Position numbers and translations under genes: made by a program. Under the pieces are notes generated by a model. The model was given only the letters and a program-made list of their open reading frames with translations. It did no database searches and was not told where the DNA came from. A DNA stretch of 15,650 nt from DATEOR01 sp046733475 (GTDB lineage: Bacteria; Actinomycetota; Thermoleophilia; Gaiellales; Gaiellaceae). Shown here one piece after another: positions 6,566 to 14,073 of the stretch. Numbering within the stretch: position 1 is the stretch's first letter; the number at the start of each line of letters is the position of its first letter. Where the stretch lies: contig JBKPPF010000079.1 in assembly GCA_046733475.1 (NCBI GenBank), positions 1 to 15,650 on the forward strand. The letters are read 5' to 3'.

Positions 6566-8142
6566 AGGTCCTCGTTCGTGAACCCATAGCCGAGGCGGGG
6601 ATCGACCTCCTGCGCGAGCGCTTCGACGTCGACGTGGATGCGGCTGGCGACCTCGCTGCACGGATCGGCGACTACGACGCGATCATCATCCGAAGCGGGA
6701 CGCATCTTGATGCCGGCCTGATCGAGAAAGCGACGAAGCTCAAGGTGATCGGCCGGGCCGGGGTGGGAATCGACAACGTCGATCTCGACGCGGCCTCCCG
6801 GCGCGGGATCGTCGTCGCGAACGCGCCGGAGTCCACCATCGTTTCGGCAGCGGAACACACGCTTGGTCTCCTGCTCGGCCTCTCGCGCTCGATTCCCCAG
6901 GCCCACGCCGCGCTCAAGGAAGGCCGTTGGGACCGCTCGCGGTTCGCAGGCCACGAGCTCGCCGGGAAGACGCTCGGCCTCGTCGGTTTCGGCCGCATCG
7001 GGCGCCAGGTGGCGCGACTCGCGCGCGGTCTGGACATGACGGTCATCGCCTTCGATCCGTACGTGAGCGCCGAGCGCTTCGCCGAGCTCGGCGTCGACCG
7101 GGTCGAGACGCTTCCTGAGCTTCTCGCGGCATCCGACTTCGCCTCGCTCCACCTCACGCTCACGGAGGATACGCACGGGCTCATCGGACGGAAGGAGCTC
7201 GCGGCGGCAAAGGACGGGATCAAGCTGGTCAACGCCGCCCGTGGCGAGCTCGTCGACGAGGAGGCGCTCGTCGAGGCGCTCGGCTCCGGCAAGGTCGCGG
7301 GCGCCGCGCTCGACGTGTTCGCCGAGGAGCCGTACGCGGGACCGCTCCTCGCGCTCGACAACGTGGTCGTCACCCCGCACCTCGCCGCCTCGACCGAGGA
7401 GGCCCAGGACCGTGCAGGCGTGATCGTGGCGGAGCAGGTCGCCGCCGCTCTGGAGGGCCGCGTGGTCACGAACGCCGTCAACGTCCCCGCGGTGGCCGCG
7501 GACGAGGTCGGCTTCCTCGGCCCGTTCCTGCCGCTCGCCGCCAAGCTGGGAGCACTGGCGGTGGAGCTCGCCGATTCGAGCCCGACTCGGCTCGACTTCG
7601 CCTACCTGGGCGAGCTGGCCGAGCACGACACGCGGCTCCTCACCGTCGCGGCGCTCAACGGCGCGTTCCAGGGCCGGGTCGAGCAGCCGGTCAACTACGT
7701 GAACGCGCCGCTCCTCGCGGCCGAGCGCGGCATCGAGGTGACCGAGGAGCGCCGGCGGGCGTCCCGAGACTTCACCAGCCTCGTCCGCGTGACGGCGGCC
7801 GCGGGCGACCAGGAGGTCGTCGTCGCGGGCACGCCGCTCGGCCGAAATGCCGAACCGCGACTCGTGCGCGCGCTCGGGTACGAGATCGAGATCGACCTCG
7901 CCCCGTTCATGCTCTTCGCCGTGAACGACGACCAGCCCGGCCGCATCGGCCGGCTGGGCACTCTCCTCGGCGAGGCGCATGTGAACATCGCCAACATGGC
8001 CGTCTCGCGGCGCTCGCAAAGCGCGAAGGGCGCGCTCATGGCGCTCACCCTGGACAGCGTTCCGGAACCCGAGGTGCTCGAGCGAGTCGAGGCCGAGCCC
8101 GGCTTCACCGACGTTCGCTTCATCGACCTCTCGAAGACGTGA
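6562..8142 (+). CDS. serA: D-3-phosphoglycerate dehydrogenase, long ACT-domain form
   Basis: SerA oxidises 3-phosphoglycerate to 3-phosphohydroxypyruvate with NAD+, the first step of serine synthesis. The 526-residue protein has the long four-part layout: split substrate domain at about 1-98 and 285-305, Rossmann domain at about 99-284 with GLVGFGRIG (139-147), an intervening regulatory domain at about 310-440 and a C-terminal ACT domain at about 449-526. Catalytic residues are Arg227 in NAARGELVD, Glu256 in DVFAEEP and His273 in TPHLAAST. The ACT segment (NDDQPGRIG, HVNIANM) is where serine binds for feedback inhibition in relatives. GTG 6562 overlaps the stop of the preceding gene as GTGA and lacks a strong Shine-Dalgarno, so translation probably depends on coupling. 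The next gene also starts in a GTGA overlap. Confidence 0.96.
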   Translation: MKVLVREPIAEAGIDLLRERFDVDVDAAGDLAARIGDYDAIIIRSGTHLDAGLIEKATKLKVIGRAGVGIDNVDLDAASRRGIVVANAPESTIVSAAEHTLGLLLGLSRSIPQAHAALKEGRWDRSRFAGHELAGKTLGLVGFGRIGRQVARLARGLDMTVIAFDPYVSAERFAELGVDRVETLPELLAASDFASLHLTLTEDTHGLIGRKELAAAKDGIKLVNAARGELVDEEALVEALGSGKVAGAALDVFAEEPYAGPLLALDNVVVTPHLAASTEEAQDRAGVIVAEQVAAALEGRVVTNAVNVPAVAADEVGFLGPFLPLAAKLGALAVELADSSPTRLDFAYLGELAEHDTRLLTVAALNGAFQGRVEQPVNYVNAPLLAAERGIEVTEERRRASRDFTSLVRVTAAAGDQEVVVAGTPLGRNAEPRLVRALGYEIEIDLAPFMLFAVNDDQPGRIGRLGTLLGEAHVNIANMAVSRRSQSAKGALMALTLDSVPEPEVLERVEAEPGFTDVRFIDLSKT

Positions 8143-8624
8143 ACGCCTGGCCGGAGCCGGTCGAGCGGGTCGCCGAGTTCCTGCAAAGGGCGGCCGTGGA
8201 ATCCCGGGTCGAGGAGTTCCCCGCAGGGACGCTGACCGCCGAAGATGCAGCGAAGGCGGTCGGCTGCGACCTCGCGCAGATCGTCAAGTCGCTGGTTTTC
8301 GTCTGTGACGGGAAACCGGTGCTGGTCATGGTCGGAGGAGACCGGCGCGCCGACCGCGCCAAGATCGAGGCCGCGGTCCCGTGCGAGAAGGCGAAGATTG
8401 CAGGCCCCGACGAGGTCCGCTCGGCCACCGGGTTCGAGCCGGGAGCGGTCGCCCCGTTCCCGCTGCCCGCGATCCAGGCCATCCTCGTCGACAACGAGCT
8501 GCTCCTGCACGAGGTCGTCTGGACGGGAGCGGGCTCGCACCGGCACGTGCTCGCCATCGCCCCGTACGATCTCGTCCGACTGACACGCGCGCGTTCCGTC
8601 GACGCCGTCGCCGAAGACGCTTAA
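8139..8624 (+). CDS. YbaK/EbsC-type aminoacyl-tRNA deacylase
   Basis: This 161-residue protein matches the YbaK/ProX editing fold. It has an FPAGTLTAEDAAKAVGCDLAQIVKSLVF segment with the invariant lysine (Lys50), the strand VLVMVGGDRRAD, the ATGFEPGAVAPFP turn that shapes the pocket, and a C-terminal LDN-like VDNELLLHEVVWTGAGSHRH. Family members hydrolyse misacylated tRNAs in trans, such as Cys- or Ala-tRNAPro, and the precise substrate varies by subgroup. Here the subgroup cannot be fixed, but the Ala/Ser-directed or Cys-directed types are likely. GTG 8139 overlaps the serA stop (GTGA). Its place beside serine synthesis is suggestive, because serine is a common mischarging substrate, but this is context only. 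Confidence 0.88.
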   Translation: MNAWPEPVERVAEFLQRAAVESRVEEFPAGTLTAEDAAKAVGCDLAQIVKSLVFVCDGKPVLVMVGGDRRADRAKIEAAVPCEKAKIAGPDEVRSATGFEPGAVAPFPLPAIQAILVDNELLLHEVVWTGAGSHRHVLAIAPYDLVRLTRARSVDAVAEDA

Positions 8625-8626
8625 CC

Positions 8627-8632
8627 TAGGAT
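8627..8632 (+). promoter_or_regulatory. Candidate -10 or Shine-Dalgarno before ilvE
   Basis: TAGGAT lies 3 bases after the preceding stop codon and ends 7 nt before GTG 8640. It can be read as a -10 element giving a leaderless ilvE mRNA, or its AGGA (8628-8631, 8-nt spacing) can be read as a Shine-Dalgarno. The sequence does not decide between them. Confidence 0.35.
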
Positions 8633-8639
8633 TAGGCCG

Positions 8640-9569
8640 GTGCAAGAGACCGAAAAGATCTGGATGAACGGCGAGCTCGTCGACTGGGCCGATGCGAAGG
8701 TCCACGTCGGCGCGCACGGGCTCCACTACGGCTCCGGCGTCTTCGAGGGCATCCGCTGCTACGAGACCGATGACGGCCCCGCCGTCTTCCGGCTCACCGA
8801 CCACCTGAAGCGGCTGGAGAGCTCCGCCCGGCTCCTGCACATGGAGCTGCCGTTCAGCGTGGACGACATGCGTGCGGCGACGCTCGAGCTCATCGGGGCG
8901 AACGGCCTCGCCGAGTGCTACATCCGCCCGATTGCCTTCTACGGCTACGGCGAGCTCGGCGTGCACCCGCGCTCGAACCCGGTCGACGTCGTGATCATGA
9001 GCTGGCCGTGGGGCGCATACCTCGGCGAGGAGGCGCTCACGCAGGGGGTCAGCGCGAAGATCTCTTCGTGGAAGCGCGTCGGGCCGAACACGATCCCGCA
9101 CGTCTCGAAGGCGACCGGCATCTACCTGAACTCGATGCTCGCGGTGATCGAGGCGACGAACGCCGGCTATGAGGAGGCCATTCTCCTCACCGACGAGGGC
9201 CACGTGGCCGACGGATCCGGCGAGAACGTCTTCGTCGTGAAGGACGAGATCATCTCGACACCGCACCTCTCGACCTCGATCCTCCCGGGGATCACCCGCC
9301 AGAGCGTGATGGAGATTGCCCAGGCGCACGGCTACGCGGTGCACGAAGGACCGCTGATCCGCTCCGACCTCTACCTCGCGGACGAGGTCTTCATGACGGG
9401 GACCGCCGCCGAGGTCACTCCCGTGCGCGCGATCGACGACCATGAGATCGGCCCGCCCGGCCCGGTGACGAAGGCGATCCAGTCGACCTTCTTCGACGTC
9501 GTGCGCGGTCGGGACGAGCGCTGGACTCGTTGGCTGGAGTACGCGGCCAAGGCCCCGGCGGGCTCCTGA
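8640..9569 (+). CDS. ilvE: Branched-chain amino acid aminotransferase (class IV)
   Basis: IlvE catalyses the last step of leucine, isoleucine and valine synthesis, transferring the amino group from glutamate with PLP. The 309-residue length and motifs fit the E. coli-like form: KIWMNGELVDW at the start, HGLHYGSGVFEGIRCY (about 26-41), IRPIAFYGYGELGV (about 95-108), Schiff-base Lys157 in SKATGIYLNS, and GTAAEVTPVRAID near the end. At the PLP pyridine-binding position the usual Glu of the EGSGEN motif is Asp191 (ADGSGEN), a conservative change that departs from the PROSITE class IV pattern. D-amino-acid aminotransferase and ADC lyase are less likely because of the length and the VFEGIR and YLNS motifs. 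The gene begins 15 nt after the YbaK-type gene. Confidence 0.95.
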   Translation: MQETEKIWMNGELVDWADAKVHVGAHGLHYGSGVFEGIRCYETDDGPAVFRLTDHLKRLESSARLLHMELPFSVDDMRAATLELIGANGLAECYIRPIAFYGYGELGVHPRSNPVDVVIMSWPWGAYLGEEALTQGVSAKISSWKRVGPNTIPHVSKATGIYLNSMLAVIEATNAGYEEAILLTDEGHVADGSGENVFVVKDEIISTPHLSTSILPGITRQSVMEIAQAHGYAVHEGPLIRSDLYLADEVFMTGTAAEVTPVRAIDDHEIGPPGPVTKAIQSTFFDVVRGRDERWTRWLEYAAKAPAGS

Positions 9570-10678
9570 CCGCCGAGATCGGGCTCTCCGCTCCTTGGCT
9601 CGAGGAGCGGGAGGAGGAGCTCGTCCTGGAGACGCTTCGCTCCGGGCAGCTCTCGCTCGGGCCCATGATCGACCGTTTCGAGCAGGCGCTTGCCGAACGA
9701 GTCGGCGCACCGTACGTCGCCGCGGTCTCGAGCGGCACGGCCGGCCTCCACCTCGCTGTGCGCCTGGCCGGGCTGGGGGAGGGGGACGAGGTCGTCACGA
9801 CGCCGTTCTCCTTCGTCGCGTCCGCGAACTGCGTCCTCTACGAAGGCGCAACGCCTGTCTTCGTCGACATAGACCCGCGCACCCTGAACCTCGATCCGGC
9901 CGGCGTTGAAGCGGCGATCACGCCGCGCACGAAGGCGATCCTTCCAGTCGACATCTTCGGCTACCCGGCTGAGTACGCCGCGCTCGAGGCGATCGCCGAG
10001 CGCCACGGGCTCGCCTTGATCGAGGATGCCTGCGAGGCGCTCGGAGCCGAATACCAGGGCCGGCCGCTCGGCTCACGGGGCGCGCCTGCCGTCTTCGCCT
10101 TTTACCCGAACAAGCAGATGACGACGGGGGAGGGCGGCGCCGTCGCCGTCCACACCGAGGAGGAGTGGTCGCTTCTGAAGAGTCTCTCAAACCAGGGCCG
10201 CAGCGACTCGGGCGAGTGGCTCACGCACTCGCGCCTGGGCTACAACTACCGCATCGACGACGTCTCGGCTGCACTGGGGGTGGCGCAGGTCGAGAAGCTC
10301 GACCGCATCCTCGAGCTGCGGGCCGAGGTCGCCGCGCGCTACGCGGACGTCCTGGACGAGATCGAAGGCGTCGAGGTTCCGCTCGCGGACGACGCCGGTC
10401 ACAAGCGGTCGTGGTTCGTCTACGTGCTCCAGGTCGCGGACGGAATCGACCGGAACCGCGTCATGGCGAAGCTCGGCGCGCAGGGCATCGCCTCGAAGCC
10501 GTACCTCCCGTCGATCCACCTGCAGCCCTACTGGCGCGAGCGGTTCGGGACGGGGGAAGGGATGTTTCCGGTTTCGGAGGACGTGAGCCGCCGGTCGCTC
10601 GCGCTCCCGTTCCACACCCGACTCGAGCGCGGCGACCAGGAGCGTGTAGCCGAGGCGCTTGCCTCGGCCCTGCGATAA
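9530..10678 (+). CDS. DegT/DnrJ/EryC1/StrS-family PLP aminotransferase
   Basis: The protein (382 residues from TTG 9530) has the sugar-aminotransferase layout. The conserved N-terminus is IGLSAPWLEEREEELVLETL, SSGTAGLHLAV (about 67-77) contacts PLP phosphate, and TPFSFVASANCVLYEGATPVFVDID follows. Asp166 in IEDACEALGA stacks PLP and Lys195 in FYPNKQMTTGEGG is the Schiff-base lysine; GYNYRIDDVSAALG follows. Such enzymes aminate keto-sugars for surface glycans or antibiotics, and no nucleotide-sugar genes are nearby. The start is uncertain: TTG 9530 overlaps ilvE by 40 nt, whereas CTG 9566 would form a CTGA overlap like the other junctions and give 370 residues starting just before the conserved region. 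No ATG or GTG occurs in frame near that point. The stop TAA sits inside the -10 element of the next gene. Confidence 0.88.
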   Translation: MAGVRGQGPGGLLTAEIGLSAPWLEEREEELVLETLRSGQLSLGPMIDRFEQALAERVGAPYVAAVSSGTAGLHLAVRLAGLGEGDEVVTTPFSFVASANCVLYEGATPVFVDIDPRTLNLDPAGVEAAITPRTKAILPVDIFGYPAEYAALEAIAERHGLALIEDACEALGAEYQGRPLGSRGAPAVFAFYPNKQMTTGEGGAVAVHTEEEWSLLKSLSNQGRSDSGEWLTHSRLGYNYRIDDVSAALGVAQVEKLDRILELRAEVAARYADVLDEIEGVEVPLADDAGHKRSWFVYVLQVADGIDRNRVMAKLGAQGIASKPYLPSIHLQPYWRERFGTGEGMFPVSEDVSRRSLALPFHTRLERGDQERVAEALASALR

Positions 10679-10679
10679 T
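10671..10679 (+). promoter_or_regulatory. Extended -10 promoter element for the RemA-like gene
   Basis: TGCGATAAT combines the extended TGN motif with a near-consensus GATAAT hexamer. It ends 6 nt before ATG 10686, and no Shine-Dalgarno precedes that ATG. This fits a leaderless transcript starting at or next to the ATG. The element includes the stop codon of the DegT-family gene. Confidence 0.5.
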
Positions 10680-10685
10680 CAGCAT

Positions 10686-11045
10686 ATGGCCGAGGGCGCC
10701 CCCAAGATGGTCTTTCTCGGATTCGGGAAGTTCGCGCGTGCGGACAAGATCTACGCCCTCGAGCCGCTGACGGGCGGCGACCGCGGCGACGGTCGACGGA
10801 CACGCGTGTGGGTGGAGGGGATCGCCGAGCCGATCGTCGCCTCGCGCACCGAGCGCTCGATCCTCGGTGAGATGGGTATCCGCGATGCTGGCCGGGTCCA
10901 GATCCTCGACGACGCCGTGAAGCTCGCAGAGCGCATCGTCGAAGACGCGGGCAAGGGACGGGTCGACCTCGCCGACCTGGACCGGCGGGCACGCAAGTTG
11001 CTCGAGGCGACCACGAATCCACGCGACGACGACCAGCTCTTCTAG
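10686..11045 (+). CDS. Small protein with RemA/DUF370-like N-terminal half
   Basis: The 119-residue product begins MAEGAPKMVFLGFGKFARAD, followed by KIYALEPL, then DGRRTRVWVEGI and EPIVASRTERSILGEMG. The pattern IGFGN-(V)-A-(N/D)-(K/R)-(I/M)-x-(A/S)-(I/L), followed by GRRTR and a strand ending in (I/V)(L/V)(A/S)S, recalls RemA (YlzA, DUF370). RemA is a small DNA-binding regulator of biofilm genes in Bacillus. Here the stretch between the two blocks is much shorter than in RemA. A C-terminal helical tail (about 65-119, rich in Asp, Arg and Lys) replaces RemA's end. The homology is inferred by eye, and an unrelated conserved actinobacterial protein is possible. The glycosylase gene follows after 3 bases, so the two are co-transcribed. 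Confidence 0.6.
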   Translation: MAEGAPKMVFLGFGKFARADKIYALEPLTGGDRGDGRRTRVWVEGIAEPIVASRTERSILGEMGIRDAGRVQILDDAVKLAERIVEDAGKGRVDLADLDRRARKLLEATTNPRDDDQLF

Positions 11046-11048
11046 CGC

Positions 11049-11630
11049 GTGGCGCTCGGCCGCGAGTTCTTCGCGCGGAGCGTGCACGAGGTCGCGCCCG
11101 ACCTGATCGGCTGCACGCTGCTCGTCGACGGTGTCGGCGGCCCGATCGTCGAAGTGGAGGCTTACGACCACGAGGATCCGGCGAGTCACGGTTTCCGCGG
11201 CGAGACGGCGCGCAACCGCTCGATGTTCGGCCCGCCGGGCCATGCCTACGTCTACCGCTCCTACGGCATCCACTGGTGCCTCAACCTTGTCTGCGAGAAG
11301 GCGGGTGTTGCTGCCGCGGTGCTCATTCGTGCGCTCGAGCCGGCCCACGGCGTCGAGGAGATGTGCGCGCGGAGGAACCTCGACGAGCGCCGCCTTCTCT
11401 GCTCGGGCCCTGGCCGCCTCTGCCAGGCGCTGGCCGTGACGGGAGAGCATGACGGACTGACGCTCGACCGCGCGCCCTTCGAGCTCCGTGCGCGGGACGG
11501 CGAGCCTGAGGTCGTCACGGGACCGCGGGTCGGGATCACGCAGGCCGCCGACCTTCCGTGGCGGTACGGCCTCGCCGGGTCGCCCTACCTGTCGCGCACC
11601 TTTGGGGTCAGCGCCCGACGACCAGCTTGA
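11049..11630 (+). CDS. aag: 3-methyladenine DNA glycosylase (AAG/MPG family)
   Basis: This 193-residue enzyme belongs to the Aag/MPG family, which flips out alkylated purines and removes them in base excision repair. Visible motifs are PDLIGCTLLVDGVGG, IVEVEAYDHEDPASH with catalytic Glu37 and base-stacking Tyr39, RNRSMFGPPGHAYVYRSYGIHWCLN (about 56-79) for the DNA-intercalating region with pocket residue Asn79, and CSGPGRLCQALAV (about 118-130). The length is typical of the bacterial form. The GTG start lies 3 nt after the previous stop with no clear Shine-Dalgarno, so coupling is likely. Its final 23 nt overlap the end of the convergent penicillin-binding protein gene, and no terminator lies between them. 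Confidence 0.93.
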   Translation: MALGREFFARSVHEVAPDLIGCTLLVDGVGGPIVEVEAYDHEDPASHGFRGETARNRSMFGPPGHAYVYRSYGIHWCLNLVCEKAGVAAAVLIRALEPAHGVEEMCARRNLDERRLLCSGPGRLCQALAVTGEHDGLTLDRAPFELRARDGEPEVVTGPRVGITQAADLPWRYGLAGSPYLSRTFGVSARRPA

Positions 11631-14028
11631 TCGTCATGTTCTCGACCGAGGCGAGCCCGGCCTTCGGGAACTGCTGCAGCACGCGGTCGGACTTCCCCTC
11701 CGCATAGGCCTGAACGAGCCCCGCCAGGTCGTGGCGAGCGAGCTCCTTCCGCGCAGCCTCGAGGCCGAGGCCGGTGACGTCCGGGATGCGGCCGTTCACC
11801 GCCAATGGCACGACGACGCGCACGGTGTCGAACGAGGACAACGTTCCCCTGGCCGGGAACTGCGCGACCACGCGTCCGAGCCGCTCGCCTCCCTCGGCTG
11901 GCCGCGTGACCACTTCGACGGACAGCGGCATGCTCTCGAGCCGGACTTTGGCGTCCGTCAACCTCGCGCCGACGACGGGCGGCACGTCCACCTCGTTCGG
12001 CTTGCACGGCGCCTGCTTCGTCGGCTCCGAGCCGGCGATGTAGGTGACGAGATGCCCGTCGTGGCAGTTGCCGTTGTCGAGCAGCCACTGGTTGTTCCGA
12101 TAGACGACGTCGCGCGCGACCGTCGACTCGTAGGCAGGGGTGGGGAAGCTCTCCGGTGGGTCGTTCTCGGCCTTGAGCGCCTTCTCGACGAAGCTCTTCC
12201 AGATGAGCGCCGGGTAGGTGCCGCCCACTACCGGCCCGCCCTCGAACTGCGTCAGCATCGGGACGAGCTTGTTCGGATATCCGACCCAGACCGCGACCGC
12301 GAGCTGCGGCGTGTAACCCACGAACCAGGCGTCGCCGTAGTTCTCGGTCGTGCCCGTCTTGCCCGCAACGGCTCTGTCCGTCAGGGCGGCGCGCTGCCCG
12401 GTTCCCGTCGTGACCACGTTCTGGAGAATGGAGTTGAGCGTCGCCGCGTCGTTCGGGTCGAGAACCTCCTTCTCGACCGGCTCGTTCTTCTCGACTCGGT
12501 TCCCCTCGACGACCTTCGTCACCGCTCGCGGAGTGTTCCCGAGGATCGACCCGTCGACGCGCACACCGTTGTGCGCGAACGTCGAAAAGGCGCGGGCCAT
12601 CTCGAGCGGATTGACCGCCTCGGTGCCGAGCCCGATTGCGAAGTAGTCGTTCAGCGGGCTCTGGATTCCGAGTCGCTTCGCCATCGTAGCCACGTTCCCG
12701 GGGCCGACCTGTGCGGTCAGCTGCGCGTAGACCGAGTTGTCGGAGTAGGTCGTCGCGTCGACGAGGTCGATCGTCCCGAGATAGGAGTTCTCGTAGTTGT
12801 GCACCGACCAGAGCTTGTCCCCGAGATTGATGACGGTCGGTTGCGAGGTGAACTGCGTCTGCGGCGAGATGCCTTCGCTGAGTGCGGTCGCGAGCACGAA
12901 TGGCTTGAAGGAGGATCCGGGCTGGCGCTCGCCCTGCACGGCAAGGTTGAACTGGCTCTTCTTGTAGTTCCGCCCGCCGACCATCGCGAGGACACGCCCG
13001 TCGCGCGGGTCGATCGCGACGAGCGCCGCAGCCGGATCGTCCCGTTCGGGAAGCCACTCGTCGATCGCTTCCGCGGCGAGCCGCTGCAGGTCGAGGTCGA
13101 TGGTCGTGTAGACCTTGAGCCCGCCGCCGAAGACCTTCCCGGAGCCGTAGTAGGGGACGAGCTGCTGCTTCACGTACTCCGCGAAGTAGCCCTGCCGGCC
13201 GGCCGTGACGGGCAGGTGGATGTCGTTGGGCTTCGGCAACTTCTGGGCATCCGCGGTGAGCTGCTCCTTCAGGCTGATGAGGCCCTCGTCGCGCATCATC
13301 TGGAGGACGATGCGCCGACGCGCCTCGGCGGCCTTCGCGTTCGTCGCGGGGTCGTACGCCCCGGGGCTCGCCGGCAGGCCTGCGAGGAGGGCGGACTGCG
13401 CAAGGGTCAGGTCACGCGCGTGCTCGTGGAAGTAGACCCGCGCCGCCATCTCGATCCCGTACGCGCCGTTCCCGAAGTAGATGGTGTTGAGGTAGGCGGT
13501 GAGGATCCGGTCCTTCGACCACTTGCGCTCGAGCTGCCAGGCGAGCGCCGCCTCCTTGAGCTTCCGGCTGATCGTCCGCTCCTGGTGCGTGTACGTGTTC
13601 TTGACGAACTGCTGCGTGATCGTCGAACCGCCCTCGACGACCGCCTTGTGGCGGACGTCGGCCCAGACCGCACGGAGGATGCCGCGATAGTCGACGCCCT
13701 GGTGCTCCCAGAAGCGGCGGTCCTCGACCGCGACGATCGCCTGCTTCATGATCGGGGAGATGTCGTCGCTCGCCACCACGATCCGGCTCTCGTCGCCGTG
13801 CAGCGTGGCGAGGACGGTCTTGCCGTCGGAGGCGTAGATGTAGCCGAGCTGCTGCGGGCGCTTGCTCGTCGAGGGCTCGAGCGCCGCGACGTCGCTCGCG
13901 ATCGCGCTCACGAGGCCGAAGACGAAGGAGACGAGCGAGACGAATACGAGGACGCTGAGCAGCGCAAGAAATCTGAGCTTGCGGATCCTGCGGCGCTTGG
14001 GAGGGCGACTGCTTCGTCGGAACAACAC
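11608..14028 (-). CDS. Class A penicillin-binding protein with two C-terminal PASTA domains
   Basis: This bifunctional peptidoglycan synthase has 806 residues from GTG 14028. It has a basic cytoplasmic start (PPKRRRIRKLR) and one membrane helix (about 19-43). The glycosyltransferase (GT51) domain shows catalytic Glu102 in VEDRRFWEHQGVD, GGSTITQQFVKN (133-144), RKLKEAALAWQLE and ILTAYLNTIYFGNGAYGI (175-192). The transpeptidase has SSFK (Ser372, Lys375), SDN (429-431) and KTG (557-559). Two PASTA repeats close the protein, at about 680-741 (VPPVVGARLTDAKVRLE) and 746-806 (IPDVTGLGLEAARKEL). The GTG start is preceded on the minus strand by TAGAAT (14044-14039). TTG 14025 is an alternative, and longer reading would require running antisense to tyrS. 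It polymerises lipid II and crosslinks stem peptides at the outer membrane face. Confidence 0.95.
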   Translation of the reverse strand: MLFRRSSRPPKRRRIRKLRFLALLSVLVFVSLVSFVFGLVSAIASDVAALEPSTSKRPQQLGYIYASDGKTVLATLHGDESRIVVASDDISPIMKQAIVAVEDRRFWEHQGVDYRGILRAVWADVRHKAVVEGGSTITQQFVKNTYTHQERTISRKLKEAALAWQLERKWSKDRILTAYLNTIYFGNGAYGIEMAARVYFHEHARDLTLAQSALLAGLPASPGAYDPATNAKAAEARRRIVLQMMRDEGLISLKEQLTADAQKLPKPNDIHLPVTAGRQGYFAEYVKQQLVPYYGSGKVFGGGLKVYTTIDLDLQRLAAEAIDEWLPERDDPAAALVAIDPRDGRVLAMVGGRNYKKSQFNLAVQGERQPGSSFKPFVLATALSEGISPQTQFTSQPTVINLGDKLWSVHNYENSYLGTIDLVDATTYSDNSVYAQLTAQVGPGNVATMAKRLGIQSPLNDYFAIGLGTEAVNPLEMARAFSTFAHNGVRVDGSILGNTPRAVTKVVEGNRVEKNEPVEKEVLDPNDAATLNSILQNVVTTGTGQRAALTDRAVAGKTGTTENYGDAWFVGYTPQLAVAVWVGYPNKLVPMLTQFEGGPVVGGTYPALIWKSFVEKALKAENDPPESFPTPAYESTVARDVVYRNNQWLLDNGNCHDGHLVTYIAGSEPTKQAPCKPNEVDVPPVVGARLTDAKVRLESMPLSVEVVTRPAEGGERLGRVVAQFPARGTLSSFDTVRVVVPLAVNGRIPDVTGLGLEAARKELARHDLAGLVQAYAEGKSDRVLQQFPKAGLASVENMTIKLVVGR

Positions 14029-14038
14029 GAAGTTCGTG

Positions 14039-14044
14039 ATTCTA
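14039..14044 (-). promoter_or_regulatory. Candidate -10 element for the penicillin-binding protein gene
   Basis: On the minus strand TAGAAT lies 10 nt before GTG 14028, which predicts a 5' leader of only a few bases. No -35 match is seen. It faces away from the tyrS -10 element within the 60-base divergent gap. Confidence 0.45.
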
Positions 14045-14073
14045 GCCCCGGCGTCGCGGACCGGATGCGACTC

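Noticed and set aside
6430..9710. Large minus-strand open frames opposite serA, ilvE and neighbours
   Set aside because: They are antisense to well-supported genes, with no motifs and typical mirror composition.
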